Program-made: the position numbers and the translations under genes
Shown here: one piece after another, positions 26,387 through 34,412 of the stretch
Numbering within the stretch: position 1 is the stretch's first letter
Layout of the letters: each line of letters opens with the position of its first letter
Assembly (NCBI RefSeq): GCF_000473205.1
Contig: NZ_KI421507.1
Coordinates: forward strand, 175,074-239,073
Reading direction: 5' to 3'
DNA from: Pseudophaeobacter arcticus DSM 23566
GTDB lineage: Bacteria > Pseudomonadota > Alphaproteobacteria > Rhodobacterales > Rhodobacteraceae
Length of the DNA: 64,000 nucleotides
The notes under the pieces: generated by a model
The model's database searches: none
The model's input: the letters and a program-made list of their open reading frames with translations, nothing else
What the model was told of the DNA's origin: nothing

Positions 26387-26415
26387 GGCCCCCGTCTGGT
26401 GACGGGGGCCTTTTT
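26387..26415 (+). terminator. Rho-independent terminator after tupA
   Basis: GGCCCCCGTC pairs perfectly with GACGGGGGCC around a TGGT loop, followed by TTTTT. A classic intrinsic terminator 25 bases after the tupA stop. It also faces the end of phnF on the other strand. Confidence 0.95.
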
Positions 26416-26446
26416 CGTTTAGGCCGTTCGTTTGGCGGCGTGGAGC

Positions 26447-27196
26447 CTATGGCTCTTGTCCGTCAATGGTGAGCGTCACCCGATCTCCGGCAAACCAGGT
26501 GCGGCCAAATTCAACCGGGCGACCATTTGGGTCGATGTTGACACCCGTGGTGCGCAGAATTGGAGCGCCTTCCGCAATTTGCAGGTGCAGGGCCTGGGTC
26601 GCGGTTGCCAGTTTGGCGGTAATGCGGGTTTCCAGCCGGGTGTAATCGGCAATGCCACAGGCCTTGAGCGCCGCCGTGACCGATTGCAGGTCTTCCAGGG
26701 AGGTCAGCAGGTCGGGCAGAATTTGCGCGGGAAAGACGCTTTGAAACAGGGCAATGGGTTGCTCATTTGCCAGCGAGAGCCCGTCATAGACATGCACCAG
26801 ATCCCCGGCCTGCAAATCCAGAGCTGCGGCCTCTGTCTTGTCGGCGGCGCGGGTCTCAAGTGCCAGAATGCGTTTGGCGGGGATCTGGCCGCCGCGGGTG
26901 ATATTCTGGTGAAACCGCACCCGCTTGCCGATGGGATAATCGGTGGGCGCAGCGGCAACAAAGACGCCAGAGCCGCGCCGGGCATGCACCAGCCCCTGCT
27001 CGGCCATTGCCGCCAAGGCGCGCCTGACCGTGTGGCGATTCACCCCAAAACGCGCCGCCAACTGGGCCTCTGAGGGCAGTTTGTCGCCGCTGCCATAACG
27101 TCCCTGTCCGATGTCATCCGTGAGCGAAATTGTGATGGATTTCCAAACGGCTGTGCGGTTTCCGGGGAGGGGCGTCTTGGGGCCGCTTTGGGGCAT
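26447..27196 (-). CDS. phnF: Phosphonate operon regulator PhnF (GntR/HutC family)
   Basis: A 249-residue regulator. The N-terminal winged helix-turn-helix (KLPSEAQLAARFGVNRHTVR, then RALAAMAEQGLVHARRGSGV) is GntR type, and the C-terminal UTRA ligand-binding domain (from RVRFHQNITRGGQIPAKRIL to GRPVEFGRTWFAGDRVTLTI) marks the HutC subfamily. The PhnF assignment rests on divergence from phnG, 107 bp away. It most likely represses the C-P lyase genes and releases them when phosphonate or a metabolite binds. An inverted repeat at 27253-27281 is a plausible operator. Confidence 0.92.
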   Translation of the reverse strand: MPQSGPKTPLPGNRTAVWKSITISLTDDIGQGRYGSGDKLPSEAQLAARFGVNRHTVRRALAAMAEQGLVHARRGSGVFVAAAPTDYPIGKRVRFHQNITRGGQIPAKRILALETRAADKTEAAALDLQAGDLVHVYDGLSLANEQPIALFQSVFPAQILPDLLTSLEDLQSVTAALKACGIADYTRLETRITAKLATATQALHLQIAEGAPILRTTGVNIDPNGRPVEFGRTWFAGDRVTLTIDGQEP

Positions 27197-27252
27197 GTCA
27201 CTAAACTTTCACAAGGTTTCGATTGCGCTTTGGGGCAGGGCTTCGCTATGAT

Positions 27253-27281
27253 TTGTCTAGTTGTATAGAACATGTAGACAA
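27253..27281. promoter_or_regulatory. Candidate PhnF operator
   Basis: TTGTCTA (27253-27259) is inverted as TAGACAA (27275-27281), and the centre contains TTGTATAGAACA, which fits the GT-n-TA-n-AC style of HutC-subfamily operators. It lies between the divergent phnF and phnG starts, 23 bp from phnG, a position suited to blocking the promoter. Confidence 0.6.
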
Positions 27282-27303
27282 GCTGGCCAAGAGGCTCTGA
27301 CAG

Positions 27304-27756
27304 ATGAAGACAGACATTTCCCTTCCTGCACGCAAGACCTGGATGAGCCTGCTGGCCCAGGCCGACGAGGGTGAGCTTAGCCAGTTGTGGCAGGCTTTTG
27401 GCAGCGAGCCCGAGTTTGATTGGCTCCGCACGCCCGAGGCTGGCGGTGTCATGGTGCGGGGCCGTATGGGCGGCAGCGGCGCGCCTTTTAACCTGGGCGA
27501 GATGACGGTGACGCGCTGTGCGCTGACGCTGGCGGATGGCACTGTGGGCCATGCCTATGTTCAGGGGCGCTCGAAACCCAAGGCCGAGATTGCCGCCAAG
27601 GTGGATGCCTTGATGCAGACCAAAGCGGCAGAGGATCTGCGCCAGGCCGTGTTGGAGCCGCTCCAGCAGGCGCAACGCTGCCGCAAGGAGGCGCGGGCGG
27701 CCAAGGCTGCGGCCACCAAGGTTGAATTTTTCACAATGGTTCGGGGAGAGGATTGA
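27304..27756 (+). CDS. phnG: C-P lyase subunit PhnG
   Basis: A 150-residue subunit of the PhnGHIJ core complex, which with PhnI and ATP couples phosphonate to ribose and prepares it for C-P cleavage. Family landmarks are RKTWMSLLAQADEGELSQLW, the PEAGGVMVRGRMGGSGAPFN segment and LGEMTVTRCALTLADGTVGH-like YVQGR. Length is normal. An AGAGG nine bases upstream supports the start, and the stop overlaps phnH by 1 nt (TGATG). Confidence 0.95.
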   Translation: MKTDISLPARKTWMSLLAQADEGELSQLWQAFGSEPEFDWLRTPEAGGVMVRGRMGGSGAPFNLGEMTVTRCALTLADGTVGHAYVQGRSKPKAEIAAKVDALMQTKAAEDLRQAVLEPLQQAQRCRKEARAAKAAATKVEFFTMVRGED

Positions 27757-28340
27757 TGTCCCTAGATATCAAAACCAACAGCTATGGCGGTGGCTTTGCG
27801 ACGCCGCCCGTGGATGCTGCAAATGCCTTTCGCGCGGCGATGAACGCCATGGCGCGGCCAGGCACTGTTCAGGACATCACCGGGGCAGAGCCACCTGCCG
27901 GGATTTCCGCGGCTGCGGGCTGCCTGTTGCTGACGTTGTGTGACCCGGAAACCAGTGTCTATCTGGCGCCGGATGTCGACAGCCCGGCGCTGCGCTCCTG
28001 GCTGGCCTTTCACACCGGCGCGCCACTTGTTGCCGCTGACAGGGCGGATTTTGCCCTGGGCAGCTGGCAGGCCTTGATGCCGCTGTCCCAATACCGGATC
28101 GGCACGCCGGAATACCCGGACCGCTCCGCCACTCTGATTGTCGAGCTGGAGGATTTTGCCGTCCCGAATGCCAGCCTGTCCGGTCCGGGCATCAAGGAGC
28201 GCAGCCTCTTTGCGCTGCCGGATGTCGCGAGGTGTCAGGGCAATGCCCTGCAGTTTCCCTTGGGCGTGGATTTTTTCTTCACCTGCGCGGCGCAACTGGC
28301 CGCCTTGCCGCGTTCAACCACCATTCTGGCAAAGGACTGA
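27756..28340 (+). CDS. phnH: C-P lyase subunit PhnH
   Basis: A 194-residue core-complex subunit, structurally a degenerate PLP-transferase fold in the known E. coli protein. Landmarks are DAANAFRAAMNAMARPGTVQ, AAGCLLLTLCDPETSVYLAP, the SLSGPGIKERSLFALPD-like motif LSGPGIKE, and FPLGVDFFFTCAAQLAALPR at the C-terminus. The ATG at 27756 overlaps the phnG stop and phnI follows after 4 nt. Confidence 0.95.
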   Translation: MSLDIKTNSYGGGFATPPVDAANAFRAAMNAMARPGTVQDITGAEPPAGISAAAGCLLLTLCDPETSVYLAPDVDSPALRSWLAFHTGAPLVAADRADFALGSWQALMPLSQYRIGTPEYPDRSATLIVELEDFAVPNASLSGPGIKERSLFALPDVARCQGNALQFPLGVDFFFTCAAQLAALPRSTTILAKD

Positions 28341-28344
28341 TTGC

Positions 28345-29445
28345 ATGTATGTAGCCGTAAAGGGTGGCGAACGTGCCATCGACAATGCCCATGCCTGGCT
28401 CGCCGAAGAGCGTCGTGGTGATACCGGCGTTGCGGAGCTCAGCCTGGCGCAGATCCGCGAACAGATGAGCCTCGCTGTCAATCGTGTCATGTCTGAGGGC
28501 TCGCTTTATGATCCTGACCTGGCAGCCCTGGCGATCAAGCAGTCGCGTGGTGATCTGATCGAGGCGATCTTTCTGATCCGCGCCTATCGCACCACCCTGC
28601 CGCGCTTTGGGTATAGCGAAGCGGTAGATACTGGCGCCATGGCCTGTGATCGCCGGGTTTCCGCCACCTTCAAGGATGCCCCTGGTGGGCAGGTGCTGGG
28701 GCCAACCTTTGACTACACCCATCGCTTGCTGGATTTCAAACTGGCCGCAGATGGTGAGCAGCCTGAGGCCCCGACTGCGCCACCGCGTATGGAAACAACC
28801 CCGCATATCACCGAGTTTTTGCAGGGCGAGGACATCATTGAGCGCGAGCCAGGCTCAGAAGCCGTGCCCGGTGATCTGACCCGCGAACCGATGAGCTTCC
28901 CTGCCGGGCGCGCCGTGCGGCTGCAGTCGCTGGCGCGGGGGGATGAGGGGTTTATCCTTGGCATGGCCTATTCCACCCAGCGCGGCTATGCGCGCAACCA
29001 TGCCTTTGTCGGCGAGCTGCGCATTGGCAAGGTGCCGGTTGAGATGGAGATCCCCGAACTGGGCTTTGCCATCGAGATTGGTGAGGTGGAGCTGACCGAA
29101 TGTGAGACGGTGAACCAGTTCAAAGGCTCCAAAACCGTGCCGCCGCAGTTCACCCGTGGCTATGGTCTGGTCTTTGGCCAGTCAGAGCGCAAGAGCATCG
29201 CCATGGCGTTGGTCGACCGGGCGCTGCGCTGGGAAGATCTGGGCGAGGACAACCTAGGTGCCGCAGCACAGGACGAAGAATTTGTCCTCAGCCACTGCGA
29301 CAATATCCAGGCGACGGGTTTCCTGGAGCACATCAAGCTGCCGCATTACGTGGATTTTCAATCCGAGCTGGAACTGGTGCGCAAACTGCGCCGCGAAGCG
29401 CAGGAGCTGGCGGATCAGATGGCCGCACAGGAGGCGGCGGAATGA
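28345..29445 (+). CDS. phnI: C-P lyase subunit PhnI
   Basis: A 366-residue subunit with the nucleosidase/transferase activity that links phosphonate to ribose triphosphate. The N-terminus MYVAVKGGERAIDNAHAWLA and segments LAVNRVMSEGSLYDPDLAAL, IFLIRAYRTTLPRFGYSE and AYSTQRGYARNHAFVGELRI are typical. The ATG at 28345 is chosen because it gives the conserved N-terminus; the longer open frame lies inside phnH. It is followed by an unusual 141-bp gap with two hairpins before phnJ. Confidence 0.95.
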   Translation: MYVAVKGGERAIDNAHAWLAEERRGDTGVAELSLAQIREQMSLAVNRVMSEGSLYDPDLAALAIKQSRGDLIEAIFLIRAYRTTLPRFGYSEAVDTGAMACDRRVSATFKDAPGGQVLGPTFDYTHRLLDFKLAADGEQPEAPTAPPRMETTPHITEFLQGEDIIEREPGSEAVPGDLTREPMSFPAGRAVRLQSLARGDEGFILGMAYSTQRGYARNHAFVGELRIGKVPVEMEIPELGFAIEIGEVELTECETVNQFKGSKTVPPQFTRGYGLVFGQSERKSIAMALVDRALRWEDLGEDNLGAAAQDEEFVLSHCDNIQATGFLEHIKLPHYVDFQSELELVRKLRREAQELADQMAAQEAAE

Positions 29446-29477
29446 AACACTTGGAACATAGGGCAGTGCCCGACCTC

Positions 29478-29500
29478 GGGTGGGTGCAAAGCACCCTCCC
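29478..29500 (+). promoter_or_regulatory. Hairpin with T-rich tail between phnI and phnJ
   Basis: GGGTGC (29482-29487) pairs with GCACCC (29491-29496) around AAA, and the stem extends outward through GGG/CCC after one T-T mismatch. ATTTTG follows. It could act as a partial terminator or RNA-processing site inside the phn operon. Confidence 0.45.
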
Positions 29501-29545
29501 ATTTTGCAGGACGCAAGTCTCCGATTTGACGGGGAGGGCGGGCGC

Positions 29546-29564
29546 GGCCCGGCGATGCCGGGCC
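29546..29564. repeat. Strong GC palindrome just before phnJ
   Basis: GGCCCGGC, loop GAT, GCCGGGCC: a perfect 8-bp stem ending 22 bases before the phnJ ATG. The same 8-bp arms, in swapped order, occur at 44557-44575, which suggests a recurring palindromic element. It might stabilise an upstream mRNA end. Confidence 0.6.
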
Positions 29565-29586
29565 AAAGGTAAGAAGGAAGCCCAAC

Positions 29587-30453
29587 ATGTCTGACTATAA
29601 CTTTGCATACCTAGACGAACAAACCAAGCGGATGATCCGCCGGGCGATCCTGAAAGGTCTGGCGGTGCCTGGCTATCAGGTGCCCTTTGCCAGCCGTGAA
29701 ATGCCGATGCCCTATGGCTGGGGCACGGGCGGCGTGCAGGTCTCAGCCGCAGTGCTGACGCCAGAGGATAGGCTCAAGGTGATTGACCAGGGCGCCGACG
29801 ACACCACCAATGCGGTGTCGATCCGCAAGTTCTTTGAACGCACCGCCGGGGTTGCCACCACCGAGGAAACCACCAAGGCCAGCGTTATCCAGACCCGCCA
29901 CCGGATCCCAGAGGCCGAGCTCACCGAGGATCAGATCCTGGTCTATCAGGTGCCAATCCCGGAACCGCTGCGCTTTCTGGAGCCGCGCGAGACGGAAACG
30001 CGCAAGATGCACAGTCTGGAAGAATACGGGTTGATGCATGTGAAACTATACGAGGATATCAGCCAGCACGGCGATATCGCCACCTCCTATGCCTATCCGG
30101 TCAAGGTGGAGGATCGCTATGTGATGGATCCCTCGCCTATTCCAAAGTTCGATAACCCAAAGCTGGAGATGGCAGCGATCCAGTTGTTTGGCGCGGGGCG
30201 CGAACAGCGCATCTATGCAGTGCCGCCCTACACAAAGGTGGTGAGCCTGGATTTTGAGGACTACCCCTTTGAAGCCACCAAAGCCGACCATGCTTGCGAT
30301 CTCTGTGCGGCTGAGGACAGCTATCTGGACGAGGTCATTCTGGATGATGCGGGCAGTCGAATGTTTGTCTGCTCGGACACCGATTATTGCCGCACAAGAC
30401 GTGCCGAAGGCCATGTGGGCCGTCTGGGTGAAAACGAAGGGGAGGCCGCGTGA
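29587..30453 (+). CDS. phnJ: C-P lyase catalytic subunit PhnJ (radical SAM)
   Basis: A 288-residue radical-SAM enzyme that breaks the carbon-phosphorus bond and leaves 5-phosphoribosyl 1,2-cyclic phosphate. The C-terminal Cys pattern C-x2-C-x21-C-x5-C (CDLC ... FVCSDTDYC) matches the unusual cluster-binding motif of PhnJ. Other landmarks are YNFAYLDEQTKRMIRRAILK, FASREMPMPYGWGTGGVQVS and TRHRIPEAELTEDQILVYQV. AAGGAAG lies about eight bases upstream of the start. The stop overlaps phnK by 1 nt. Confidence 0.97.
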   Translation: MSDYNFAYLDEQTKRMIRRAILKGLAVPGYQVPFASREMPMPYGWGTGGVQVSAAVLTPEDRLKVIDQGADDTTNAVSIRKFFERTAGVATTEETTKASVIQTRHRIPEAELTEDQILVYQVPIPEPLRFLEPRETETRKMHSLEEYGLMHVKLYEDISQHGDIATSYAYPVKVEDRYVMDPSPIPKFDNPKLEMAAIQLFGAGREQRIYAVPPYTKVVSLDFEDYPFEATKADHACDLCAAEDSYLDEVILDDAGSRMFVCSDTDYCRTRRAEGHVGRLGENEGEAA

Positions 30454-31250
30454 TGAGCTCTCAAATTGGAGACCAGGACATGACACCGCTGTTGCAGGTG
30501 AATTCCCTGACAAAGATGTACGGGCCCCGAATTGGCTGCAAGGACGTGAGCTTTGATCTCTACCCCGGAGAGGTCATGGGGATCGTTGGCGAAAGCGGGT
30601 CTGGCAAATCGACGCTTTTGAATGCCATGGCAGGTCATCATCCGCCGGATCGCGGCGCGGTGGTGTTTGACACCCGCGCCGATGGTCCAGTGGATACACT
30701 AAAGATGTCAGAGCCAGAACGCCGCATGCTGGGGCGCACTGACTGGGCCTTTGTGCATCAGCACGCCCGTGACGGGCTGCGCATGTCGGTTTCGGCTGGC
30801 GGCAATATCGGCGAGCGGCTGATGGCCGTGGGCGGGCGTCACTACGGCGAGATCCGCACCCAGGCTGCCGATTGGCTGGGACGGGTGGAAATCAGCGACA
30901 GCCGCATTGATGATCGCCCCTCGGCCTTTTCTGGCGGTATGCAGCAGCGGTTGCAGATTGCCCGCAATCTGGTCACAGGCCCGCGTCTGGTGTTTATGGA
31001 TGAACCCACTGGCGGGCTGGATGTCTCGGTGCAGGCGCGGCTGCTGGATCTGCTGCGCAGCCTGGTGCGGGAAATGGGGCTGAGCGCCATTATCGTCACC
31101 CATGATCTGGCCGTTGTGCGGCTGTTGGCAGATCGGCTGATGGTGATGAAAGACGGCCATGTGGTCGAAAGTGGCCTCACCGATCAGGTGCTGGATGACC
31201 CGCAACATGCCTATACCCAGCTCCTGGTTTCCTCGGTGCTGCAGGTCTGA
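30453..31250 (+). CDS. phnK: Phosphonate C-P lyase system protein PhnK (ABC-type ATPase)
   Basis: A 265-residue ABC ATPase with Walker A GESGSGKSTLLNAM, signature FSGGMQQRLQIARNL and Walker B LVFMDEPTGGLD. PhnK has no membrane partner; in the known complex it docks on PhnGHIJ and regulates or drives catalysis. The ATG at 30453 overlaps the phnJ stop and has AAGGGGAGG about seven bases ahead; an internal ATG at 30480 is weaker. Confidence 0.94.
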   Translation: MSSQIGDQDMTPLLQVNSLTKMYGPRIGCKDVSFDLYPGEVMGIVGESGSGKSTLLNAMAGHHPPDRGAVVFDTRADGPVDTLKMSEPERRMLGRTDWAFVHQHARDGLRMSVSAGGNIGERLMAVGGRHYGEIRTQAADWLGRVEISDSRIDDRPSAFSGGMQQRLQIARNLVTGPRLVFMDEPTGGLDVSVQARLLDLLRSLVREMGLSAIIVTHDLAVVRLLADRLMVMKDGHVVESGLTDQVLDDPQHAYTQLLVSSVLQV

Positions 31251-31253
31251 AGG

Positions 31254-31946
31254 ATGAAGACGATGATTGAACTCGAAAATGTGAGCAAGAGCTTTACCCT
31301 GCACAACCAGGGCAGCGCGGTGATCCCGGTGATGGAGCGGGTCAACCTGCAGGTCGCTGCAGGGGAATGTGTCGGTCTGATTGGCGCTTCGGGGGCCGGG
31401 AAATCCACCCTGATGCGACTGATTTATGGCAACTACCTGGCGGCCTCGGGACGGGTCATGGTGGGAGATCTGGATGTGGCGCAGGCCGAGCCCCGCCAGA
31501 TCATCGCCCTGCGCCGCGACACCCTGGGCTATGTCAGCCAGTTTCTGCGGGTGGTGCCACGGGTGGCGGCGCTGGACGTGGTGGCAGAGCCACTGCTGGC
31601 TGTTGGCACCCCGATTGAGGCCGCGCGGGACAGGGCCGCCAGTCTGTTGGCGGAGCTGAATATTCCAGAGCGGCTCTGGTCGTTGAGCCCGACAACATTT
31701 TCCGGTGGCGAGCAGCAGCGGGTGAATATCGCCCGTGGCTTTGCCTATGACTATCCGGCGCTTTTGCTGGATGAGCCCACCGCCAGTCTGGATGCCAAGA
31801 ACCGCGCCACGGTGCTGCGCCTGATCGAAGGCGCCAAATCACGGGGGGCGGCCATTATCGGCATTTTCCATGATGAGGCCGCCCGCGATCAGGTCTGCGA
31901 CAGCTTTGTCGATGTCTCGGTGTTTTCTCCGCAGGTGGCAGCATGA
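31254..31946 (+). CDS. phnL: Phosphonate C-P lyase system protein PhnL (ABC-type ATPase)
   Basis: A 230-residue ABC ATPase with Walker [13 protein letters not shown], signature [15 protein letters not shown] and Walker [12 protein letters not shown]. The N-terminus [20 protein letters not shown] follows a possible second start four codons in. Like PhnK it lacks a permease and is believed to associate with the lyase core. It starts 3 nt after phnK and overlaps phnN by 4 nt. Confidence 0.94.
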   Translation: MKTMIELENVSKSFTLHNQGSAVIPVMERVNLQVAAGECVGLIGASGAGKSTLMRLIYGNYLAASGRVMVGDLDVAQAEPRQIIALRRDTLGYVSQFLRVVPRVAALDVVAEPLLAVGTPIEAARDRAASLLAELNIPERLWSLSPTTFSGGEQQRVNIARGFAYDYPALLLDEPTASLDAKNRATVLRLIEGAKSRGAAIIGIFHDEAARDQVCDSFVDVSVFSPQVAA

Positions 31947-32515
31947 CAGAGACCTCCGCAAAGGGACCGGTGATTGCTGTCGTTGGGCCTTCGGGCGTGG
32001 GCAAGGACAGTCTGATGGAGGCCCTGGCTGCTGGGGACCAAAACCTTTGCCTGATGCGCCGGGTGGTGACCCGCGCGCCAGAGGCCGGCGGCGAGGACTA
32101 CGATGCGGTGAGCGAAGGTGCGTTCAGCAAGCTGGTGGAGGAGGGGCATTTTGCCCTGCACTGGTCTGCACATGGGTTGCACTATGGCATCCCACATCAG
32201 ATCAACGCGCTGCGGGCTGAGGGCAGGGGCGTTCTGGTCAATCTCTCGCGCGCTGTGTTGCTTCAGGCGCAAGAGATCTTTGGCGATGTCATCGTGCTCT
32301 CTGTGACGGCCCGCCCGGAGGTTCTGGCCGAGCGGTTGACACAGCGCGGGCGCGAGGACAGCGCCGAGGTTCAACGTCGCCTTGCCCGCGCCCGCCAGCC
32401 GCTGCCTGCGGGGCTACGGCGGCTGCACCAGATCGACAACAGTGGAGATCTGCAACAGGCCGTGGCAGCAGCTCGTGCGGCGATCTACGCGACCGCTGCG
32501 CCAGAGAGGGGATAG
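31943..32515 (+). CDS. phnN: Ribose 1,5-bisphosphate phosphokinase PhnN
   Basis: A 190-residue P-loop kinase turning ribose 1,5-bisphosphate into PRPP, which recycles the sugar after C-P cleavage. The P-loop is [16 protein letters not shown], followed by [19 protein letters not shown] and [16 protein letters not shown], as in guanylate-kinase-like PhnN. It overlaps phnL by 4 nt at its start. Its last 31 bases overlap, tail to tail, the 3' end of the reverse-strand DUF1045 gene. Confidence 0.93.
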   Translation: MTETSAKGPVIAVVGPSGVGKDSLMEALAAGDQNLCLMRRVVTRAPEAGGEDYDAVSEGAFSKLVEEGHFALHWSAHGLHYGIPHQINALRAEGRGVLVNLSRAVLLQAQEIFGDVIVLSVTARPEVLAERLTQRGREDSAEVQRRLARARQPLPAGLRRLHQIDNSGDLQQAVAAARAAIYATAAPERG

Positions 32516-33180
32516 CGGTGGATCAGATGAAACCGTCCCTCGGCGTCTTCGCCCATAAGGGCAATATCCCGGATCGTCAGTGGGCGGGGCAACAGGGGCA
32601 TCAAATGCGCCTCAAGGGCCGCCTCGACGGCTGGGAGCTCCATCTTGGGCAGCTTCCCGGTGAGAGTGACGTGAAAACGGAACTGATCCAGCACATAGGG
32701 GTAGCCCCAGGCGATCAGATTGACCTCCTGCGCCGGGGTAAGGCCCGCCGCGCGGCGCTTCTCCAATTCGGCATCCGGGGCAGGCGCGCGAAACCCGTCC
32801 AGATCCCGGACGCAGGCCGCCGCGAGCCTGCCAAGGGCGGTTTCATCGCCAACGACGCGCAGGGCCAGAAAACGCCCCAGGCGGGCCAGATGCAGCCCCT
32901 CCAGCACGACCGGGGCCTGGCTGGCCGCCAGGGCAGCGCAGGCCTGTTGCAGGTCGGCCAGGGCATAGCCCTCGGCCAGTCGCATCGGCGGCTTCAGCGT
33001 TGCATGCAGCCCGTATTTACGGGGCACTGCGGTGATGCGCGCCAGATCGAGGCCGGAAATCTCCGGTTGGGCAATGACCCGCCCAGCCGCCATGTCCCAG
33101 CCCAGCCACTGGGTTGCAAAGACGCTCCAATCGGCCATGGCCGGAGGGGCATAATAGATCGCATATCGCGTGAATGTCAC
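32485..33180 (-). CDS. DUF1045 phosphonate-associated protein, 2H phosphoesterase type
   Basis: A 231-residue protein of the DUF1045 family found in phn clusters. Two His-x-Thr motifs, GLHATLKPP at about 59-67 and RFHVTLTGKL at about 165-174, are the signature of 2H phosphoesterases, which open cyclic phosphates. Between them lie LARLGRFLALRVVGDE and GWDMAAGRVIAQPE. The start is a GTG with a perfect AGGAGG five bases upstream. It runs against phnGHIJKLN and is divergent from phnM. Because no phnP is present, it may hydrolyse 5-phosphoribosyl 1,2-cyclic phosphate; this is inference. Confidence 0.87.
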   Translation of the reverse strand: MTFTRYAIYYAPPAMADWSVFATQWLGWDMAAGRVIAQPEISGLDLARITAVPRKYGLHATLKPPMRLAEGYALADLQQACAALAASQAPVVLEGLHLARLGRFLALRVVGDETALGRLAAACVRDLDGFRAPAPDAELEKRRAAGLTPAQEVNLIAWGYPYVLDQFRFHVTLTGKLPKMELPAVEAALEAHLMPLLPRPLTIRDIALMGEDAEGRFHLIHRYPLSGAAVA

Positions 33181-33232
33181 ATTGGCCTCCTATACGTGGC
33201 CATTCCTATAGCTCGAAAGATGTGAAGCCCAG

Positions 33233-34375
33233 ATGACAGATGAACTGATCCTTGCCAATGCCACCCTTGTTCTGCCCAGTGAGACGCTGCGCGGACAAGT
33301 TAAACTCCTGGGCGGAGAAATTGCGGATATCTCTGGGGGCACAGCTGTTCCCCAGGGCGCGCTGGACTGTGAGGGCGACTACCTATGCCCCGGTCTGGTT
33401 GAATTGCACACGGATAATCTGGAGCGTCATATCCAGCCGCGCCCTTCCGTCGACTGGCCCCATGCCGCCGCCATCATGGCCCATGATGCGGAACTGGCAG
33501 GCACCGGGATCACCACCGTTTTTGACGCCATGCGGGTTGGGTCGGTCAGCCGCAAAGAAAGCCGCTATGGCTCTTATGCGCGGGGGCTGGCGACGGAGCT
33601 TCTGGAGCTGCGGGCAGCAGATGCGCTGAAGATCTCACATTTCCTGCACCTGCGGGCAGAGGTCTGTTCGGATACATTGGTCGAAGAATTGGCAGAGTTT
33701 GGCGAAGCTGATCGTGTGGGTCTGGTCTCTTTGATGGATCACACGCCAGGGCAACGCCAGTTCCGTGATATTTCCAAACTGGAGGCCTATGTCAAAGGCA
33801 AGCACGGGTTTAACGACGCAGAGTTTGCGGCGCATGTCGCCCATCTGAAAACCCTGCGTGACACCCACGGGGATCTGCATGAGGTTGAGGCGGTCAAGGC
33901 AGCCCGCCGGTTTGGCGCAGTGCTGGCCAGTCATGACGACACCACGGCAGAGCAGGTGGCCACCTCCGCCAATCATGGTATCCATCTGGCCGAATTCCCA
34001 ACCACGGTCGAGGCGGCGCGGGCCTGCCACGCCCATGGGATCAAGGTGATGATGGGGGCTCCGAACCTGATCCGCGGCGGCTCTCACTCGGGCAATGTGG
34101 CGGCACGGGAACTGGCTGAGCTGGAACTGCTGGATATCATCTCGTCAGACTACGTGCCGGCCGCGCTGCTGATGTCGGCGGTCAAGCTGGGCGAGATCTG
34201 GGGCGATATGGCGCGGGGCCTGTCGACCGTCACCCAGGCACCGGCGGATGCGGTTGAACTGGCTGACCGGGGCCGGATCGAGCTGGGCAAACGGGCGGAT
34301 CTGATCCGGTTCCGGCTGATCGACAACACGCCCGCGCTGCGCGGCACCTGGGCACGCGGGCAGCGGGTGGCCTAG
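33233..34375 (+). CDS. phnM: RPP triphosphate diphosphatase PhnM
   Basis: A 380-residue amidohydrolase-fold enzyme that removes pyrophosphate from the alpha-D-ribose 1-methylphosphonate 5-triphosphate intermediate. Landmarks are YLCPGLVELHTDNLERHIQP (metal-binding His), ELAGTGITTVFDAMRVGS, SLMDHTPGQRQFRD, AVLASHDDTTAEQVATSAN and MMGAPNLIRGGSHSGNVAAR, closing with GRIELGKRADLIRFRL. It lies 52 bp from the divergent DUF1045 gene, so it has its own promoter, separate from the phnG operon. Confidence 0.95.
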   Translation: MTDELILANATLVLPSETLRGQVKLLGGEIADISGGTAVPQGALDCEGDYLCPGLVELHTDNLERHIQPRPSVDWPHAAAIMAHDAELAGTGITTVFDAMRVGSVSRKESRYGSYARGLATELLELRAADALKISHFLHLRAEVCSDTLVEELAEFGEADRVGLVSLMDHTPGQRQFRDISKLEAYVKGKHGFNDAEFAAHVAHLKTLRDTHGDLHEVEAVKAARRFGAVLASHDDTTAEQVATSANHGIHLAEFPTTVEAARACHAHGIKVMMGAPNLIRGGSHSGNVAARELAELELLDIISSDYVPAALLMSAVKLGEIWGDMARGLSTVTQAPADAVELADRGRIELGKRADLIRFRLIDNTPALRGTWARGQRVA

Positions 34376-34412
34376 ATTGGGACCGCTAGGTCAGTCTTTG
34401 GGAGCGGAAAAC

